Source of the DNA: Calocera cornea HHB12733
Taxonomy: Eukaryota > Basidiomycota > Dacrymycetes > Dacrymycetales > Dacrymycetaceae
NCBI GenBank assembly: GCA_001632435.1
Contig: KV423926.1
Coordinates: forward strand, 232,803-296,802
Direction of reading: 5' to 3'
DNA: 64,000 bases
Shown here: positions 54,868-64,000 of the stretch, piece by piece
Layout of the letters: each line of letters begins with the position of its first letter
Numbering within the stretch: position 1 is the stretch's first letter
Notes under the pieces: generated by a model
What the model was told of the DNA's origin: nothing
Databases searched by the model: none
Seen by the model: only the letters and a program-made list of their open reading frames with translations
Program-made: the position numbers and the translations under genes

Positions 54868-57800
54868 TTGCCCCTTATGGATCTGTATACGACTTCGTTC
54901 ACGTACCCTCGCCATTCCCCGTCGTTCCCACCGACCTACCCGGACACCGCCGTGCCCTCGTCTGGCTCTCTCCCGGTCCCTCAAAGCCATGGACGATCCC
55001 AGTCGGTCGAGGCATATCCTGCTGGCGGCCAAACGGTGCAATCGCAGAGCCAGCCTCAGGGCCAGCAGTCTCAGCAAGCCACGCAGGTCACGGCATCTCA
55101 GCAGACTCAGCAATCTTCCCCTCGCTCATCCCTAGAGATCGGTGTCGATGCGGTTCAGCGCGTTGCAATGGATGCGATGGCTGCCCATGGCTGCCTGGTC
55201 ACCTTCACCAAAGCGGACCAGGCCAAAGGCTGGAACTTCCACCTCAGCGGTGGCTACCAGCAAGTGTCGGCTGCCAGGGGAATGATTATCCGGGAGGTAC
55301 CCCTTCATGTGCGTATCGTTGTGTCTCCTCACTCGACTTTCGCTAACTCGATTTCAGACCCGATCCTCCATTCGCGTTCCGCGTTCAGAGTTGCTGGATT
55401 CAACCGCTTCCTTATCTCTCAAACCCGACGTACGGCGTCGCCTGGACGAGATTACCGCTGTCACCCAAGCCCATATCTCTGTCGTTCACTCGCAGCCCCA
55501 TCCAGCTCTTGGAACTGGCGGCTCGACCAGTACCGGTGCCGATGCTCCGGCTGGCACGGCGACATGGAGCGGTCTGGAGACCGAAAAGACGTGCGATATC
55601 GTGATGGTTGGGCCGGAAGAGAGCGTGGATATGGCCAGGGTGCGCATCCTGGTGATGCTCGATGAGATCAGTGGTCTGCATGCCGAGTCTTGTGAGATCG
55701 ACTACAAGTTGCATGCCATCATCGCCGGCAGGAAGAGGGTTGTCATTCAATCCATCCAGGAAGAGACGGCGACGAACATCTACTTCCCCACGCCCTACAG
55801 CGGTGTAGTTGGCTCGCGTGCCGCTTCCCAAGCCTTCGCCCAGGTGCAGATGGGCCCTCACGGAATGCCTGTTCAACAGCCTCCCATGACGCCCGCAAGA
55901 GCAAACCGCAATGTGATTTGGATCACTGGTGAATTCTTTGGCGTACAGCGCGCTCGCGACATGCTCTTCCAAGTGTCCATGCACAAAGTCCGGGTAAGCA
56001 CGCCGATCCTTGCCTCTCTGCCACACTCACACTTATAGTCAAAGTCTGTCATTTCTCGCGATACTGCCATTCTTCCGCGCAAACTTGACTGGATGCTTAC
56101 CGAGCGCATGGACGAGCTGAAGCAAATCATGAGCGACAATGGTACTTTCATCAACTTTCCTCCGGTCGGGTCTCAGGCAAGCCTGATCAGCGTGTACGGT
56201 GACAACCGGGTATGCATTCAGCGGACGATTCGCAGTGTGATGCAACTGGTAGGTGAGATGCGGCCCAAGCTAGATTCGTCACTGACATTGAATGAAGGCA
56301 TGCCAATTCTACGTTGCTTCCTTCTGGCTTTTGCCCATGACCTTCGATGCTATGGTTCCATCCCAGACAATCAATCCTGCTCAGATGCCTGCTGTTCTGA
56401 AGCGCATCGCTAATCAGTCGGGCGCTGAAATCGTTTTCAAGAGCAACTGCTTCGAAATGCACGGTCTGGAGCACGAAGTCCGTGCGGCCGTCCAGCTTGT
56501 TCTCGAGCTAGACATTGTCCAGGTGAGCACATTCAGTCGGTAGTTAAGCCCAGTCCCGCTCATTCTTTGCTAGAACTTCCATCATGAGATTCGGTTCCAG
56601 ATTGAGCTTGCCAATGATCAGAGGGAGTTCATTAGCGGTAAGAAGAATGGCAAGATCAACAAGATCATGAAGATGGCAAATGTCAAGATCAAGTTCGAAA
56701 CTTTCAATGATCACAACTTCCTCATGGACGTCGCCGGTTCCGACCAGGGCGCACTGCAAGGTTTAACCATGTTGCAGGAGGAGCTTCCTGCAGAAATCTC
56801 GTTCCATGTACCCGAAGTGTACCATAAGCGGATCATCGGCGTGGGTGGCAAGAACATCCAGAAAATCATGAAAAAGTACGGCGTGTACGTCAAGTTCTCG
56901 AACGCCGAGGAGTTCGCGCAACTGGGCGGATACATGGACAATGAGGATAACGTGGTTGCTCGCACTCCTGCCAAGAACGCGAGCAACCTGGAAAATCTCA
57001 AAGCTTCTGTAATGGAGCTAGTGAACCCGAAGGTGAGCATCCTACTTTGGCGTTCCTCCAGTTGGTCGTTACTTATCCTCGGCCAGGACAAGGACTACAC
57101 CACAGAAACTGTTTCAATCCCACGAAGATACCATCGCACTTTACTGGGCGAAAAAGCCATATTTATACATGATATCGAACATAAGACCAACTCCATCGTC
57201 CGATTCCCCGATAAGGAAACCGCCTCTGATGTCGTTAGCATCTTCGGTCCAGAGAGTCAGGTGCATATCGCCGCGGCCATGCTCCTGGTGAGTTGCCTGC
57301 CGAATTTGTCGAGACATCACAACTGATGTACTTGCTAGGATCATGTCCCCTTCGAGGCCGATCTTTACGTGCCTCCATCTTCTCAGCTTGAGAACGTGGC
57401 TGTCTCTGCTGATTTCCTGGCATTCACTGAGCGCGTCAAGCGAGATCTGCACATTGCTATCTTCCCGCCTGCCAAGCCTGGCTCTGGCGACGAAGTATCG
57501 TTCAAGTTCCGCTGCCAAAGGTCCAACGTGGACTTTCTGCCTGCCGCCCGAGAGGCATTGGAAGCATTCCTCGTTTCTCGGCACGTCGGTGTTTTCCAAG
57601 CGGATCCGGCACAGCAAGTCGGAAGAGGAGACTCCTTCGCTGATGCCTTCCCACATTTCGACAGCAAGCTTCTCGCTACCCCGAATGCAAACGGTACGTT
57701 CCCGGTTTTCCGTTCGTCACATCACTCACTGCTGTCGACAGAGGGTGAGATCAATCGTCCTCAAGATGGCTTCGTTGACCGACGCCTGCGTCTGGCCGCC

Positions 57801-58391
57801 TCGACTCCTGATGTGAAAGCGCTGTTCAATCAAACGAACTTCGTGTATAACATTCCGGAGAACGAATCCTACCCTGCACCTGGTTATCAGCCGCCGTCAC
57901 ATTTCGGAGTCGAATCACACTTGCCTCCTCCGGTTGGCAATGAGTATTGGCAAGCAATGCCATCTCTTATGGGAGTCAACCCTGGCCTCCACCGTCGCTT
58001 CGGCTCCATCGACACCCCACATGCCGGTATTGCCCAGACTATGCGGACCGGAGAGGACGCCGTGAAACGAGGCTCCGACTCTCTGCTGGAAGCTAAACTG
58101 AAGGATTACGTCAACAAGCCTCGCTCGCTAACGAACCGTGCACAAAGCTTGGATATGAGCTCCTTGGCTTCAATCTCTCGATCTGGCTCAGCCACGACGG
58201 TTCGTGCCTCATCGCCGTCTGGTTCTATCACAAACTCGACTCCTCCCTCTGCGTCCACCCCGTACTTCCCTTCCGTCACACCCGCAACACACAGTGCGCA
58301 GACTTCACGTCCGGCAACACGTCCTACGCCCGGCCTTGACGATGTCACCAAGGGACTTGGCCAAGTACAGCTGGAGCCGAGGAGAGCTTGA
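54868..58391 (+). CDS. Multi-KH-domain RNA-binding protein
   Basis: Likely start at 54868 (MPLMDLYTTSF) or 54877. A Gln/Ser-rich leader is followed by KH-like repeats separated by short introns near 55314, 55995, 56250, 56525, 57035, 57290 and 57695. Clear KH signatures are HKRIIGVGGKNIQKIMKKYGV with the GxxG loop near 56830, a degenerate KH around RRYHRTLLGEKAIFIHDIE, and KLHAIIAGRKRVVIQSIQEE near 55710. The C-terminal ~230 aa is low complexity (Ser/Pro/Thr-rich) and includes DFVYN-like and HFGVESHLPPP text. Total about 1000 aa. The layout resembles the fungal YLL032C-type KH proteins; the symbol is left empty because orthology cannot be tested here. It should bind mRNA or rRNA in the cytoplasm. 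Confidence 0.82.
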
Positions 58392-58903
58392 GGAGACGTT
58401 GCAAAGCCACCGATACCGCTGTTGGGAGCGCTGAGTATGCATAGCTTCGGTGAACGCTCGTTTCGAAAGCAGAGCCCCCCAAAGTTTTATGGATATCCGC
58501 GTTTACCTGCTAAACATTGGTGATACCATCCCAAATTCGCATTCATGCTTGCATTATCTTCTTTCTTTCCTGCTTCATCTTACCACCCTTGGAACCAACG
58601 AACCCGAACATTGCTTTCTGCGTATTATTGCACGGAGACTATAACACGCTCCCCCTGGCACCACATGTTGCGACTCCCCTCTCCCCTCTGTTCCTTGTTT
58701 GACGTTTGCAACCCATCCGAAGCTCATGTCGTTTCTCCGACGTCTATGTAGTAGTACAAGGTCTGAGGCAATCCGCCGAGCGCGGCATTCCCCTGTACGC
58801 GTACGCAATTCGCAGATTTTGGCCGGTATCCTCGTCTGCGATTAGAAATGATATATATTTGAGCAACGAATCTGTCGCGCAGGAGCGCCAATCTACTAGG
58901 CTG
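58392..58903. other. Intergenic, convergent 3' regions of the KH gene and VMA5
   Basis: No open frame with support; T-rich and AT-rich stretches (CTTCTTTCCTGC, ATATATTTG) consistent with polyadenylation regions of the two convergent genes. Confidence 0.5.
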
Positions 58904-60386
58904 CTATACAACGGATGGGACCTCAAACAGTACAAAGTCGTAATACTCCTGCTCCATCAGGCTCTGATATTCTCCGGTGTAGTCGTCCGTTCCACTGCTC
59001 TTCTTCCCCTGCTTGCCACTTTGCTTGTTGAGATACGAGAAGTGAGACGTGAGAACCGCCATGAGCCGCTTGGAAGATTTCGGGTCAGGCTAATAAATAA
59101 CGCGCTTCAGATAGACTCCGACTGAGAAATATCACAAGACTCACCTCGATCACCAAGCCCGTGTAATTGGCAGGTAGTCCGTAACGCAAAACACTCTCCA
59201 CAAACAGCCTCACCACCTTGAGGTGCACGAGGACCTGGTATGCCTCGGAGAAGTTGGTCCTCGATAGCCGGAGCAAATCGGCCCACATCTCCTTCTCCGC
59301 CAAACTCAGGTCGTCCAATTCCCGCCTCTGTTTCGTTATGGATTCCTCATCGAACGTGAAGTCGCGAACGATGAACTTGTTTTCTCGACACTTCTGCACA
59401 AATTCATCGTGAAGCTTCCTGAACACAACGACTGAGTACAGCGTGAATTCGCCGTCAGCGGCAACCTCTCTGAATCAAAGGTCAATAGGAGATAGTGAAC
59501 ATGCGAAGAATCCACAATACATAGACGAGCGAGGCACCACCATTGACGTCAACCGCTCGTACTTGGTCTGCCACTCCTTCGCCAACGCGCTAAGCGGAGG
59601 ACATGTTCACAGCATGCATTGCCGTAAGAATGCAGGACTCACTTTGGCACAGCAACCAGCAGAGTCTCGAGATATTCGGAATCCTGCACAACGACCTCCT
59701 TTGGTACGACATCGACAAGCGACCTGACGGAGAGGTTACCACTGGCAATGTATTAGTTGATGACTTTGCAAGCGAGGCAGGAACTCACGTCTTCTTCCGC
59801 TGCATCTGGACAAGCGATCCTTTGGCTAGATTGTAGTTGTTGACCTTGTTCTTCATAACGTTGTCTATTGATGTCATTTCCTGTCAGAGAGGTTAGCAGC
59901 ATACACATGCCTGGATACATATCGCTGCTCACTTTGTTCAAGCCATCGACGACCTCTCTCAGGCCCCTCTGAGTGCCATACTTGCTCGCATTCCACTTCC
60001 ATCCCGAAAGCAGATACTCCTCGCATGTCTTCTCCTCCACCAGAGTGTGCTGAGTCAACTTTTGGGGATCGTTGTTTAGGAGGTTACGGAGAGTGTCAAC
60101 GACCTTGGCCACTGCGGCCGTGAAGAAGGCATCGTATTTTGGCAGTTCCTCGGACAGGGAGATGAGAAGATCCAAGGTTCCTGTCTACATTATTTTCAAC
60201 ACGCCGGCCGTACGACAAGGGCAGAGCGGGTTGCGCACCTTGAGACTGGGGATCTGGAGCTCTGCGACCTTGTTGCGCGGCAACGCCTTTGCTTGTTCGA
60301 GCTTGCCGGATATCTCCGGATACAAGCCCTCGGAGTCGCCGTCCTGAGGGACGGAGATGAGCCAGGTGCTCAGATCTGAGGGCATG
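58904..60386 (-). CDS. VMA5: V-type proton ATPase subunit C
   Basis: Subunit C links the V1 and V0 sectors and controls reversible assembly of the vacuolar proton pump. Start MPSDLSTWLISVPQDG (ATG about 60386). Family landmarks: WLISVPQ, KVAELQIPSLKVRN-type exon end, LPKYDAFFTAAVAKVVDTL, WKWNASKYGTQRGLREVVDGL, FVQKCRENKFIVRDF and the highly conserved VRLFVESVLRYGLPANYTG. The last exon ends YTGEYQSLMEQEYYDF then a stop at 58904-58906. Introns of 50-60 bp interrupt it at about 60180-60230, 59880-59935, 59700-59780, 59480-59600 and 59090-59150 (positions approximate). The expected size is near 390 aa, normal for the family. Confidence 0.9.
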
Positions 60387-60607
60387 TTGACTGAAACAGG
60401 AGAAGCAACGCGCTCGGTGGGCGGGTCGAGTGTAGGTCGGGGACGCACTCAGAGTTATCAATGACGCTTCTGAGCCTCGGAAGCGGTTGTGTCCCCTCAT
60501 TGGCCGGTTCGGGGAAGACCCTAACAGCATCGATGGGCGCTGGGAGGGCGATATAAATCAGCACACCCAACCGCACCTCCCCTCCTCCCCCTTCATTCTT
60601 CGCCAGC

Positions 60608-62060
60608 ATGTACTCGCTTCTCTTCAGCGTAGCTAGGCGCGATGCCGTCGCGATGGGTAAAGCCGGAGTCGCTCAGTCCCGTTGGTCTACCGCGACGATG
60701 TCGGCAACCCGGTCACTGTCGCTCTCGACCCGCGAGTCCCTGCTCGTCACGCCTGAGGAAGTCAGCTCCTGGGCCTCGGGCTCTTATGTACCTTTGGATG
60801 CCACTTGGTTCATGCCGGCGTCAGATCGCAAAGCATATGACGAGTTTGAGAAGAAGCGTCTGCCCAATGCTCGCTTCTTTGACGTCGACAAGGTACAGTC
60901 TCTCGCTGATCTGCACCTTGGGCCACCTCTAGAGCGTATATCTCTAGGTGGCTTCGCAGCACCCACTCGGCTTGCCACATATGATGCCTGATAGTCAGAT
61001 GTTTGCCAATGCATGTGGTGCGTACCATGTTCTTGCCCTTGGAACCTGTACTCATGACCGCGTATCATGCAGAATCTCTTGGTATCGACCGCGGGACACG
61101 GCTTGTATTGTATGGTTCAGGGCAAAGCTCATCGTGAAGCGCTTTCTAATTCATATGCCAGTTATGACACCTACGGTATCTTTTCTGCCCCTCGCGCTCT
61201 GTTTACGTTCAAGGTGAGTGCTCCTATGAGCTCTCTGCCTTAGCTCTCTGCATTCCTCGTGCTCACAATATATAGGCGTTTGGACATGAAGAGGCTGTTG
61301 TCCTTAACGGCGGCCTGCCTCGCTGGGAGGTAGAAGGCCACCCATTGGAAACCCATGCGCCCAGCGCTCCTTGGGTCCGTATTCCCGTGGGTTGCGTCGT
61401 CTGCTGCTCACGACCTGTCTAGAGATCGACGTATAAGCCTCTCCCGACGCTCGACGAAAGTGTCATCCGGAGTAAGCAGCATTCCTCCCTGCCCTGCGGT
61501 CGTGGCTAAACCCGTGTTCCAGGCTACGAACAGGTAATCGGAAATGCCCAATTGTCCAGAGACGATAAAACTGGCGAACTCGTCGTTGATGCGCGATCGC
61601 AAGAGAGGTTCGGTTCCTACCTCCCTCCCCTCGATTCCTTCTTTGACATACAGCCAGATACGCCGGAACGGTACCAGAGCCGCGGCCCGGTCTGCCAACG
61701 GGGCACATTCCAAACTCACTCTCCCTGCCATTCAGTACTCTACTTGAGAACCATGTTGATCATTCGCCGACCTACACAACCATGCTACCGCCCGAGAAGC
61801 TACGCGAGGTGGTCGAGACTATGCTAGGCGCGTATGCCAATGATGTCCTCTCCGGGAAGAGATCGCTCGTGAACAGCTGCGGGAGCGGGATGACCGCTGC
61901 CATCGTTTGGTTGGCGCTGCAGGAACTCGGAGTCAAGTCGGCGCTATATGACGAGGTAAGAGGGCCGCTCGCTCTGAAGCAGGGGTATTTACGTGACTCG
62001 CAGTCCTGGACGGGTTATGCCATGCGCAAGGAAAGCCCACTCGCGACGGGCACCGACTGA
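60608..62060 (+). CDS. TUM1: Thiosulfate / 3-mercaptopyruvate sulfurtransferase, tandem rhodanese
   Basis: It transfers sulfane sulfur and in fungi feeds tRNA thiolation; the Arg/Ser-rich N-terminus (MYSLLFSVARRDAVAM) looks mitochondrial. Exons phased by hand: 60608-60892, 60948-61017, 61073-61109, 61162-61213, from 61276, then several more. First rhodanese domain: VPLDATWFMP, NARFFDVDK, HPLGLPHMMP, ESLGIDRGTRLVFYDTYGIFSAPR (joined over introns) and VVLNGGLPRWEVEGHPLE. Second domain: ELVVDARSQERF, LPPEKLREVV and the active-site loop NSCGSGMTAAIVW, whose cysteine codon is at 61878-61880. CGSGMTA is closer to mercaptopyruvate than to classical thiosulfate sulfurtransferases. It is divergent from VMA5, with 221 bp between the start codons. 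Confidence 0.88.
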
Positions 62061-62362
62061 AGGGGCTGGTGACAGTGAGAATGATACGCGATCAAGCCAG
62101 AAGACAGGGTAATCTTATCGGAAGTGTAATATCGGCGGCCGTGTACACAACTCGTAACCTGCATGCGCAAAAGGGAAGTGTGTCATCAAATAGATTGTTG
62201 TATCCTAATGATACTGCATAGATATACATTGCGTGCGTGTGATCTCGAGGGTATGACAAAAAAACAAAACAGAGTTTGCAGAGCCGTCGTCCCATACATA
62301 CAATCCATCCCAGTCGCTCGGGAGCCCATCTAGTAGAGGAGAAACACGTGGTGGTGGGCCGC
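62061..62362. other. Convergent 3' region of TUM1 and the small gene
   Basis: No supported gene. AAAAAAACAAAAC near 62263 and AT-rich text near 62190-62230 fit transcript ends. Confidence 0.45.
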
Positions 62363-62788
62363 TCATTTCGGCGGGAGGTAGTTGAGGAACGGGGGTTCCT
62401 TTGCGCTGCGGATGCCTTCGGATTGTGCTGGCCGTGCGCGGTAGACGACCTCGATGCGGAGGTCCTTGTCGCCTCTCCGGAGTACGGTGACGGACCAGCC
62501 CTCGCGGATGAGGACGTTGCAGCCCATGCGCTCGGCCTCCTTTATGATCTGCTTGCGGGCGTGGAGGAGTGCGCGGCGCGGCTGGAACGTGCCCTTCATG
62601 TCGAAAGTGTAGCGGCCGACAATCTCCTGGCCGGCGTGGATGTCATCGATCACTGCGCAATATGAGTCAGCCTCTTTGTCAAGAACACCAGAACGCAAAG
62701 ACGTACAAGCATCGTCGTCGATCGTCCAGACTGGGTTGACCTGGGCGCGGTCGGCGACCGCCCAAGTATCCTTGTTGCCGTAGTGCAT
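62363..62788 (-). CDS. Small uncharacterised protein, about 125 aa
   Basis: Start ATG at about 62788 (MHYGNKDTWAVADRAQVNPVW). One intron (about 62655-62705, GTACGTCTTTG…TGCGCAG) joins DDDAL to IDDIHAGQEIVGRYTFDM. The last exon is compact and alternating (RRALLHARKQIIKEAERMG, NVLIREGWSVTVLRRGDK, LRIEVVYRARP), looking like a small alpha-beta fold, and ends FLNYLPPK. The pattern of charge and hydrophobicity and the clean intron support a real gene, but I recognise no family. It is convergent with TUM1. Confidence 0.6.
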   Translation of the reverse strand: MHYGNKDTWAVADRAQVNPVWTIDDDACTSLRSGVLDKEADSYCAVIDDIHAGQEIVGRYTFDMKGTFQPRRALLHARKQIIKEAERMGCNVLIREGWSVTVLRRGDKDLRIEVVYRARPAQSEGIRSAKEPPFLNYLPPK

Positions 62789-63760
62789 GGTGGTGGGCAA
62801 GTGGCAAGGTGTGGTGGGGCAAGAGGGGGCAGGCGGTGCTTGCGGGAAAGGAGTACGCTTGTTTTTATGTCAGGGGGATGTTGTTGTCAGGTAATGGGGC
62901 GCGAGTCAGGGGGAGATATAGCTTTCTTCGCCGGTGTGTCTGTGTTTGTATGCTGCGAGAGTTGCCTGGTCTGGACAGCGCAGCGGTTATATACTCCGGC
63001 GGGCTGGGAGTAGTCTCTGATGCAGCCGCGGCGCGGTCGACGCGCAACACGTCCGGCGTGCATCTCGGGGCGGCCGGGCTGGGCGCGGTTGATCATCAGC
63101 GCTTCCCACGCATCTCTGCCCCTGGCGCGGGATGAGGGTGCGCGTGCTGACACATCAGAAATCAAGCAGGAGCGGCGAGGAGAGCATCAGTAGGATGACT
63201 ACGGAGGGGCTACGCCGGAGCGGGGCAAGGGCTGGACGCGCGGCCGGACGATCCGTCGGAAGGGCGGGATGAGACAGCGGCTGACAGGGCGAGAAGGAGC
63301 CAAGCCGGAGCCAGTCACCGGCGGCCAAAACTGTACGAGTCAGCAGCAGGGACGGGGCGTGCAGGATGGGGCTCACCGTGGGCCCGCAGCTAGGGTGACG
63401 AGGCGGGCGGTACGGCACCGCTTCGCCGCTGACGAGCCTCCCTCGTGGCTTACCATACGGCTTATTGGCACCGCCACTCCCCCCTCCCCCTGATTGTGAC
63501 CCCCCCGCCCTCTTCCGGAAGCTCCCGCCCACACCCGGAACCGAGCGACCAGAGATGGCGGACAAACTTGCGGAGGGCTCATGCGACTCCCAATACGCGA
63601 GACATCAGTAGTGGCTCCTCACGGGCACCCACTGACCTCCATCAGCCATCGGTAGTTCCTCTTCCAGAACCTTCCCGTCCCCGTGGAAGCACTTTCGTGT
63701 CAGTATGGCCAGGCCAGGAAAACTTCCGAGTCTTAGGACAATCGCTCTGCGTTTACGGAA
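62789..63760. other. GC-rich intergenic region without a supportable gene
   Basis: Short frames on both strands (for example a Gly/Ser/Arg-rich minus frame 63565-63155) have no domain or splice support. It presumably contains the promoter of the 62363-62788 gene on its left side. CCCCCTCCCC and GGCGGGCGG runs occur near 63390-63500. Confidence 0.45.
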
Positions 63761-63764
63761 ACAA

Positions 63765-64000
63765 GCCTTCCAGCGGAAGCAATGACCTCCCGCAGGGTCA
63801 TTTGCCTCCGCTCCCAACTTTGCTTCCTCTGCACAGTCTACTTCCGCTGGAGCCTTTGCTTTGCTTCAGCGGTCACAGACCTATCTGGAACAGAAGCAAC
63901 AACCTATAACGGAGGAAAATACCTTACCGGAAGCACATGGGTTGGCGGAAACAAATCAGAAAAAACCGAAGCAAACGGTGCAGCGGAAGCAAATGCCCAC
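63765..64000. repeat. Second block of the 18-bp GGAAGCAA repeat, in both orientations
   Basis: From about 63885 to the end, GAAGCAAC, GGAGGAAAAT, CGGAAGCACA, GCGGAAACAAA, CCGAAGCAAAC and GCGGAAGCAAAT recur at 18-20 bp steps. Just left of this (63790-63870) the inverse word TTTGCTTC/TTTGCCTCCGC recurs. Same family as 25,435-26,035. It continues beyond the window. Confidence 0.7.

Overview
The window looks like a filamentous basidiomycete (Agaricomycotina) nuclear genome. The host genes are full of 45-60 bp GT-AG introns. They include GLY1, URB2, VMA5, a TUM1/MST-type sulfurtransferase and an RWD-RING-IBR ubiquitin ligase. The mobile DNA (Tf1/sushi-type Ty3 elements, a Fot1/pogo element and a CxC1-type KDZ transposase) fits the same group. 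No species call is possible from sequence alone.

Layout. 1-25 kb is a retrotransposon graveyard. It holds a truncated Ty3/gypsy element (1-6.7 kb, minus strand), a second chromodomain-bearing Ty3/gypsy element (14.9-23.0 kb, minus strand), a pogo/Fot1 element inserted in the latter (17.54-19.39 kb), and a dozen LTR copies. Most LTR copies are bounded by exact 5-bp target-site duplications, and some are nested up to three deep (LTR inside LTR inside LTR). 23.1-25.0 kb is a degenerate satellite of about 162 bp per unit. 25.4-26.0 kb is an 18-bp minisatellite whose motif recurs at the right edge (63.77-64.0 kb). 26-28.7 kb has no supportable gene. 28.7-37.3 kb is a conserved gene block: GLY1 (+), URB2 (-), and the RWD/RBR ligase (+), with URB2 and the ligase divergent and sharing about 206 bp of promoter.

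37,471-54,021 is the most notable object: one complete 16.55-kb DNA transposon of the KDZ class. It is bounded by terminal inverted repeats that begin CACCTCTGGCAC and by a perfect 8-bp target-site duplication, GCGATAGG. It encodes a nine-exon, about 1030-aa KDZ transposase and at least four further spliced genes of unknown function: a 152-aa protein, two related coiled-coil proteins, a 610-aa ten-exon protein, and an eight-exon minus-strand protein of about 1100 aa. Roughly 40 short arrays of the tetramer CATG repeated every 6 bp (CATGATCATGATC and variants) are scattered through it. They sit in most introns of every multi-exon gene, in intergenic gaps and occasionally in exons. I found no tandem array of this kind outside the transposon boundaries.

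54.9-62.8 kb returns to host genes: a multi-KH-domain RNA-binding protein (+), VMA5 (-), a mitochondrial-type thiosulfate/mercaptopyruvate sulfurtransferase (+) and a small conserved-looking protein (-). 62.8-64 kb is GC-rich and then passes into the 18-bp GGAAGCAA repeat family.

All functional names come from motifs read by eye. Exon coordinates were derived manually from GT-AG signals and reading-frame continuity, and where phase did not close I say so.
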